Below are positions 7,101-12,650 of a stretch of DNA of 12,650 nucleotides, piece by piece. The stretch covers positions 1 to 12,650 of the forward strand of contig FWCC01000282.1 of NCBI GenBank assembly GCA_900169235.1, given 5' to 3'. Made by a program: the position numbers and the translations under genes. Numbering within the stretch: position 1 is the first letter of the stretch; each line of letters opens with the position of its first letter. The DNA comes from Zarea fungicola. Taxonomy: Eukaryota; Ascomycota; Sordariomycetes; Hypocreales; Cordycipitaceae. A model generated the notes under the pieces. That model ran no database searches, had not been told where the DNA came from, and saw only the letters and a list, made by a program, of their open reading frames with translations.

Positions 7101-10100
7101 TCATGATCGGCCCTGAGAATCCTTCACCATGACATCTGCGCCCTTTTCAATTAATAGCCGTACAATAGCCTCATGTTCTCCCCTAGTAGCCGCTATCAAT
7201 GGCGCTTGACCCCAAACATTCTTCGCCATGACATCTGCACCCTGTTCGATTAGTAGCCGCACAATAGCCTCATGCCCTCCTCCAGCAGCCGCTATCAGTG
7301 GCGTCTGGCCGTCGTAATCCTTCGCCATGACATCTGCACCATTTTCAATTAGTAGCCGCACGATAGCCTCATGCCCCCCACGAGCCGCCACCATAAGTGG
7401 CGTCAGGCCACATAACCCCTTAGCCATGACATCCGCACCATGTTCAATTAGTAGCCGCATAATAGCCTCATGCCCTCCTCCAGCAGCCGCTATCAATGGA
7501 ATCTGGCCGTCGTCATTCTTGCCCATGACATCTGCACCATTTTCAATCAGTAGCCGCACAATAGCCTCATGCCCCCAACGAGCCGCCACCATCAGTGGTG
7601 GCATCAGGCCATATAAACCCTCTGCTATAATATTTGCACCTTTTTTAATTAGCAGCTGCACAATAGCCGTATGCCCTCCCTTAGTTGCCGCTACCAGTGG
7701 CGTCTGGCCGTAGTTATCCTTCGCTGTAATATCTGCTCCGTTTTCAATTAGCAGCCGTGCAATAGCCTCATGTCCTCCCTCAGCAGCCGTTCCCAGTGGC
7801 GTCTTGCCGTGTTTGTCCTTGGTCATGATATCTGCACCCATTCCAAGTATCTGTGACACGAGAATTTCATCTCCAACACTACAAGCATGCAGCAGCGCTC
7901 CCAAGCCAAATTTTGACGTCGCCATAAGATCTACACCGCTATCGAGTAGCAGCTGCACAATGTCAGTGTGCCCATGCTTAGCCGCATGCAGTATCGCTTC
8001 CCAGACATATCTAGGCGTCGCCATATGTGCCCCTTTATCAAGTAGCAGCTGTACAGTAGTGGTGTGCCCATTCTTGGCCGCATGAATCAGTGGTGACCAT
8101 GAATATTCATCCCTTGCATCAATATTACTCCCCTGTTCAAGAAAAAACCGCACAACAACTTTGAGTCCATTGGCGGCAGCCCATGACAGTGGCGTCTGAC
8201 CCGTCCCAACTTGGAAATCCCAGTCACAGTTCAGCTCTGCAAAGATTTCATCTTGCAGGTGGCCTGTTTCTGTCCGAAACAGTGCGTTGGCGGCATCTTG
8301 ATTGCCATTAGCTAAAGCAGCAAACAGTGGATATTGATGTCTTTCGCCTTTGATATCAGTTATGGGGTTGACGCACAGCGCATATTTTATAAGCTTCGCA
8401 TAATTTTTCTCCGCCAGAATATAGAGAAGGCTTGCATTCGGCGTATGGCGTCGGATCTCGCAAATCTCGAAAATGTTGTCAATTAGAATCCATTCTTTCA
8501 AGATAAAGTTCGTGAGGAACTCTTGTTGTGAGATTGCATTGGCCGCAGCATTGGCGTGGTGAAAGATATTGCGGGTTGCGTACTGCAAAAACGGAAGCTT
8601 GCTTCCTACAACGTCACGCAGCTGCTTTGTTTCTTTAACCAATGTCGGGAGCTGCTGCCAAAAAGATATGATTCCGGAGGCAACGCCAAACTTGAAATAG
8701 GTATAGCAGCACTGCTGCAGATGGCCATTGCTTGCACTTTCGAACTCTGCTGCAGTAAGGTCGGGCCAGAGCTTTTGCAGACCATCTTTCAGAAAAAATT
8801 CCCGTACCGATTCATGAATGAATTGAACCGTTTGGACTTCAGAATTGGTTGTTTCAGTTATTTCAGCAAGACCTTTAGAAGAACTGACAACGAATCTGCC
8901 CATGGCGTCTCTCGTGACCTCGTCTGGATCCCATTCCTGTAAGTCCTCGGGGCTGAGTACAGATACAGCCGCGAAATAGTATTCCTCTAGCTTCAACGGA
9001 CGTTCCGCAAATAAAATCCATTGTATGCAAAGCCGTAAGTCTGCTAAATTCATCTGGTCTCTTAATAAAATTTCTTTGAATAGATCGCTTAGTTCTGCTG
9101 GTAGTGAAGCAAGCCGCTTCTTGACATTAAAAAGTCGACCACCACTGTATTCTGCCTTAAGAATGTTAACCACTAGAACAACCCACATGAAGATACCTTT
9201 GGCCTTAGCTTGAACCCCGGTTTTGACTTCATCAGCGGCTTTACCAACGCCCAGCTTGAGCTTGTTTTGTATGAACATGGCAATGTCCTTTTCATGGCCG
9301 TCTTGGTCTTCCAGATTAATTTGATACCCATGCTGGATTTGGATATGTGGATAGTAACGGCTAGAGAAGCAGATATTAAGCCTCACATGGTTCAGTGAAG
9401 CTTCCTTTCCGATATCTTCAAAGCACTCCATAAGTTCTTCTACTTGATCAATAGGCCATTCATCAAGAGCGTCGACGAAGATGGTCAGCGCGTTAGGGCC
9501 AAGTCGTGCTAAAGCGCTTCGTAACAAATCTTGGAGCACCCTGACCTGCCAGGTAGGCTGCTGTTGTCCCAAAATGGCTGTGTACAGTTGATGTAAAGCA
9601 GTCTTGTGTTCTGGCTCGTCAAACACTCGGAGAAGATCAGGCAGCGCTTGAAGGAGCTGATACAGGAGAGAACGATACATCCCATGAATAGAGCGCTCTG
9701 AAATCTCGCCTCTTGCATTGAAGAAGAATGAGATGGTTGTCTTTTGCTTTTTCTTTGTTGAATCATTATAGGCAAAGTTCATAATTGTCGACTTGCCAGT
9801 GCCAGGGCCACCCCTTAGCCATAGTAAGCCACGATGTTGGGCAGCTGTTGCAGGATTTAGCCAGTCTAGATACTTGGGATGCATTAATAGCCATTCGCAA
9901 GTTGTCGTGTAGTTCCGCTTGATATGTAACCGACGTGCATCAATTCGATTGAATTTCAAGGAATTAAGAAGTTTTTCTCGGCGATCTGAAATATTGGTCT
10001 CAGTCAGATGTAGCATAAGGCAATGTTCTGATTTTACTAACCGGCATCTTTATCAGCCGACGGCAACGCAGCTGTTGGCATTGGTTTGGATCTGACTGAA

Positions 10101-11131
10101 GGAATGACTAGCAGAAGCTCTTTTGCGTAGGCAGCAGCAATGGCAGCAGCCTCTTCTTGCCATTGCTTGTTTTTGTGAGAGTCGGAGTAATCGCATATTC
10201 CACGGATAACGAGCCCTGCAAAGCCATCCATCATGCCTGATCCCTCCATCTCGAAGCATAGCGCATTGAGTTCGCGCGTCAGCCCATCTCTAGTCTTGCC
10301 ATGCTTCATGACTTGGTTTCCAGATGCAATCATTCCGTAGTGAATCATTGGATTCAAATTGTCTCGTGGCGGTCTTTGCACCAGCCTAGATGTATCGCAA
10401 AGCTCACAGTTTTCTGTCGGTCCGTCCTGCGACTCGACATGGTTGTATGTACTGTCGAACAACCGATCCTGCAGCGAGCTACGACAGCTGTAATGCACCA
10501 TTGCTGGATAACGCTCAAGCATCTCGGAAAGAATTGAGGGAATTTGGCTAGTGGCTAACGCATGCGTTGCGCGGAGTTTCGCGACAGCCGTTAGCCACTC
10601 TAGCGGTGGCTTGTTTATATTGCTCGTTCGTATAAAACAGTCCTCGCTGATGGTCTTTCCCAGGTCGTATTGCAGCACCCCTTCGCCTACCACTACGTCG
10701 CCAAGTCGTACGTCCGCTTTGCCAGGGGCGCCGCCACCAATACCAACCATCAAGCAAAGACGAACGCAAGGAAAAGTTCGGCGCATGTTGCTCGCTACCG
10801 TCGCCGCGTTGTTGTTGCCATAGTAGCCCGACGGAAGACAAGCAATGACGACATTATGCTCAGCAATCCCCCCCAACGTATATGTGTTGATATCGTTTTC
10901 AGCCCTCGGCAGATTCTGGTGTATGCTGTCCAACATAGCTGTTGCAGCAGTCATTTCTTTTGGCAGGGCACATATCCAACCAACTGTGTATTCGCCATGC
11001 GGAAGGGCGGTCGGGCTAGGGCCACTTGCGCCTATCCTGTCATTTAGTCTCTGTCGCTTTGAGGCCCTAGCCGCTTGGCCCTCATCATCATCATTCTCTC
11101 GATTGGTGTTGATGCTATTAAAAGCCATCAT
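7101..11131 (-). CDS. NLR-like PNP-NACHT-ankyrin receptor, two exons, 1324 aa
   Basis: Exons 11131-10042 and 9985-7104 plus TGA 7103-7101 give 1324 codons. Residues 48-345 are a PNP_UDP_1 (nucleoside phosphorylase-like) domain: YTVGWICALPKEMTAA, VGIGGGAP (129-136), GMIASGNQVMK, the purine-site FEMEGSGM (293-300) and VIRGICDYSD with the catalytic-type Asp. A NACHT NTPase follows: linker with TCEWLL...YLDWLN, Walker A GGPGTGKST (422-430), Walker B LTIFVDALDE (530-539) and CFSSRYYP (about 570). Winged-helix-like WILFAERPLKLEE lies near 685 and FIHESVREFF near 755. Residues 959-1324 are eleven ankyrin repeats. This is the fungal NLR/STAND architecture linked to non-self recognition and regulated cell death. 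Related PNP effector domains in bacterial immunity cleave nucleotides such as ATP; activity here is inferred. ATGs at 11131 and 11128 are equally possible starts, the second in better context. Confidence 0.92.
7104..8201 (-). repeat. Ankyrin repeat array, 11 units of 99 nt
   Basis: Eleven 33-codon units run from 8201 down to 7104, plus two more beyond the stop. The first four (8201-7806) are divergent. The last seven (7805-7110) are close copies of the pattern T-P-L-x-A-A-x-x-G-G-H-E-A-I-V-R-L-L-I-E-x-G-A-D-V-M-A-K. Units 7407-7607 and 7209-7406 are a duplicated two-repeat block. One unit (7506-7607) has 34 codons through a 3-nt TGG duplication on the plus strand. Residues differing between copies cluster at the beta-turn (NVWGQA, DYDGQT, GLCGLT, NDDGQI), the ligand-facing part of ankyrin repeats. 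Confidence 0.95.
9986..10041 (-). other. 56-nt intron joining PNP and NACHT exons
   Basis: Donor GTTAGT at 10041 and acceptor TTTCAG ending at 9986, with a branch-like CTGAC about 18 nt before the acceptor. Splicing joins SADKDA to DRREKLLNSLKFNRIDAR, the usual run-in to fungal NACHT domains. The donor holds an in-frame TAG (10039-10037), so an unspliced transcript would encode the PNP domain alone. Confidence 0.88.
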
Positions 11132-11203
11132 CTCTGCGTCGGCTTAAGGCTGTTCGATACAAGGTCAAATACGCTGCTCTTGCTGCCATGGCAGGCTTCG
11201 AGA

Positions 11204-11236
11204 CGCGACTTTGGGGGTTCGAACCAAAAAGTCGCG
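11204..11236. repeat. Palindrome upstream of the NLR gene
   Basis: Inverted arms CGCGACTTT (11204-11212) and AAAGTCGCG (11228-11236) flank a second perfect palindrome GGTTCGAACC (11216-11225). The element lies 73-105 nt upstream of the NLR start, in the likely promoter or 5' leader. It could be a dimeric transcription-factor site or an RNA hairpin; no specific factor is recognised. Confidence 0.7.
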
Positions 11237-11414
11237 AGATCAATTCCTGCGGTGAAAGGCAAGCGGCAAATTGCCACAGGGCTGAATAATTTTGCCACAT
11301 TATGCTCAGCCCCGGATCAAACTGCCTCAAGGCAGCACCCTCTACGGTTGAGCTGCAGGAGCAGGGATCGTGCTGCATCTATGCCCAGCTGATCTGATGT
11401 GTCGCCGAAGGCCT

Positions 11415-11451
11415 TGCATTGCACTCCACTGCACTGCACTCACTACACTGC
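11415..11451. repeat. CACTG-rich low-complexity tract
   Basis: Imperfect tandem copies of a CACTG-like pentamer (TGCACT, CCACT, GCACT, GCACT, ACACTG). It is probably a decayed simple repeat with no visible function. Confidence 0.7.
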
Positions 11452-12300
11452 CTCATCGAACGAGGATCAAGACACGCAATTACTCACGTGCAACTTAGGC
11501 GATGACAGCAGTCTACTGTGTGACATCTATGGAAATATAATGGCTGTAAGTTCGCATGGAAATTTGTATTTGGTTGAGGGAGGTATAGCAGAATTAAATG
11601 CCGCCTATATACAGTTGATAGCGCTAGTGCTAATTTGAGGCGTCTGGGTCTGGTGGTGCTTCGTGTACTGCGCCATCACTGCCACGATGGCGCATAATAG
11701 GTAATAATGCTGGACAGGGTTCAGGTCAGCTTTGGGGGCAAACGCCCGAATGAGCGTGATTTCAATAATACGACACCAAACCGATGCCAACCTCATCGCC
11801 ATCTAAGTTGGACGGATCATTCCGTCCCGAGCCGGTAGATTGGCTCAGGGACATGGGCCAAATCAGCGGCTTTATATATACACTGGAGGTTATTTGTAGG
11901 CATGTAAAGCCACAAGTGTCAGGTGAGGCGGATGGTAGGGCCGAGTTGTCAACAATTGCCAGTGCTTCAAGCTGCCACTAGACCAACTGCAAGCCACTTA
12001 TGAAGTAATAGAGTGTTTACTCGGGCAAATGTTGCGATGTCACGCTGAGACCGAGCGTGTATGCCATGACAGTGTGCACATGTAGAAGTGGCTGTCAGTG
12101 AGCAGATCAAGCTGAAATTCGCCGGCCAGGAGCGGCTTCTGTCTCTTTCTGGCAGTTGCAGTACCATACGGGCAGCTGCTTGTTCTTTTTGCTTCGACAA
12201 CCTTGCTCATGCCAAACACCGTATGAGCGGCCACAATTCTACGGCTAATGTAGGGTACAGAGCCCAGTTCTGCACAGCAAATCGAACGGTGCGAATTCCT

Positions 12301-12307
12301 TATTTAA
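12301..12307 (+). promoter_or_regulatory. TATA-like box (TATTTAA)
   Basis: TATTTAA lies 45 nt before the ATG at 12346 on the same strand, at a plausible distance for a core promoter of the right-edge gene. Confidence 0.35.
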
Positions 12308-12345
12308 GTTCTGTCCCGCGCGAATGCAAACTGATCCCAGACTCG

Positions 12346-12650
12346 ATGACAATGAATACATCCCCTCAAAGAAGGCAAACTAGGAAGTCATCGCAGGCAG
12401 ATCAGGACATTTATGTGCGACTGCTATCCGAGCTCGCCGACGATACCGAGAACAACGTGCCGGCCTCCACGGCGTCCCTCATTCTTGCCCTCCTCTGCTC
12501 GGGCTACTCGTGGCTGTGTCGCTTGAAGGACGTTTTCCCACTACACCTCCAGACCTATTCACGACAGCTCTACGTATTAAAGATGGCTGGCAAGATGCTG
12601 CTACGATGTGCCCGCGCGGCGAGAGCACTGCCGACCGTGTTTATGGCAAC
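12346..12650 (+). CDS. 5' part of an unidentified gene, cut by window edge
   Basis: An open frame starts at ATG 12346 (a second ATG at 12352) and continues without a stop for 101 codons to the window end. The N-terminus is basic and polar (MNTSPQRRQTRKSSQADQD). It then turns into an amphipathic, leucine-rich, probably helical segment (RLLSELADDTENNVPASTAS, LILALLCSGYSWLCRLKDVF, MAGKMLLRCARAARALPTVF). G/C is clearly enriched from about 12415 on, as in fungal exons, and a TATA-like box precedes the start. I recognise no family. The hydrophobic stretch around residues 43-55 is too short and broken to call a membrane segment. Absence of a stop over 300 nt in G/C-rich sequence is only moderate evidence. 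Confidence 0.45.
   Translation, partial: MTMNTSPQRRQTRKSSQADQDIYVRLLSELADDTENNVPASTASLILALLCSGYSWLCRLKDVFPLHLQTYSRQLYVLKMAGKMLLRCARAARALPTVFMA

Larger units (their letters stand above)
11132..12345. other. NLR upstream region and intergenic stretch
   Basis: This 1.2-kb stretch separates the divergently transcribed NLR gene (minus) and the right-edge gene (plus), so it should hold both promoters. Short ORFs on both strands (up to 105 codons) have no recognised motifs. Visible structure is limited to the palindrome at 11204-11236 and a CACTG-rich tract. Confidence 0.5.

Noticed and set aside
7056..7125. An intron that would remove the TGA (for example GTGAAG at about 7124 to AG near 7079, 7073 or 7062)
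   Set aside because: None of these combinations has a length divisible by three, so each would lose the ankyrin frame that clearly continues beyond the stop; the unspliced frame fits the repeat period exactly.
7327..7713. 128-codon plus-strand ORF with internal repeats, opposite the ankyrin array, and a further one at 7804-8085
   Set aside because: Its periodicity is the mirror of the 99-nt ankyrin units on the minus strand; it has no independent motif or start context, so it is a shadow frame.
10548..11047. Several 90-125 codon ORFs overlapping the PNP exon in other frames
   Set aside because: They lie wholly within the well-supported PNP coding exon and have no motifs of their own.
11204..11236. 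GGTTCGAACCC on the minus strand resembles a tRNA B-box
   Set aside because: The T-stem does not pair beyond two base pairs, no A-box was found at the right distance upstream, and the outer arms form a different hairpin; not a tRNA.
11605..11802. Minus-strand 65-codon ORF containing ADLNPVQHYY, faintly like the DLNPIEH segment of Tc1/mariner-type transposases
   Set aside because: Only a few residues match, there is no flanking transposase sequence, and no terminal inverted repeats were seen; too weak to call a mobile-element remnant.

Overview
The window looks like nuclear DNA of a filamentous ascomycete (Pezizomycotina). Introns are short (50-89 nt) with GT...AG ends. There is a LaeA-like methyltransferase of the kind expanded in moulds, and a nucleoside-phosphorylase/NACHT/ankyrin protein of the fungal NLR-like class. 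Genes are widely spaced and no operon logic applies. I cannot name the species. All family calls come from reading motifs by eye; no database search was possible.

Layout, left to right. 1-916: no convincing gene, only an A17 homopolymer. 917-2551 (minus): a four-exon SAM-dependent methyltransferase of 469 aa with an 18-nt microexon. About 2.5-4.6 kb: its upstream region and a long stretch without a recognisable gene. 4620-4865 (plus): the C-terminal half of a GNAT acetyltransferase with no intact N-terminal half, probably a relic. 5300-5589 (plus): a possible two-exon gene for a 79-aa secreted protein, with a TATA box 29 nt upstream. 5590-6896: no gene seen.

6897-11131 (minus): the main feature. 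One gene, split by a 56-nt intron at 9986-10041, encodes an NLR-like protein of 1324 aa: a PNP/UDP phosphorylase-type N-terminal domain, a NACHT NTPase, and eleven 33-residue ankyrin repeats, several almost identical at DNA level. The frame ends at a TGA followed directly by CTA, the UGA-CUA context known for efficient stop-codon readthrough. The same frame then stays open for 67 codons, completes the interrupted twelfth ankyrin repeat and most of a thirteenth, and ends in Ser-Lys-Leu, the canonical peroxisomal targeting signal type 1. The simplest exciting reading is an NLR with a small readthrough isoform routed to peroxisomes or peroxisome-derived Woronin bodies. A plain nonsense mutation, or an alternative 3' intron that would remove the SKL, are the main competing explanations.

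11132-12345: the NLR upstream region, with a palindrome at 11204-11236 and a CACTG-rich low-complexity tract. 12346-12650 (plus): the start of an unidentified gene that runs off the right edge. The genes do not form an obvious pathway; the window reads as an accessory region holding one self-contained immune-type receptor gene.
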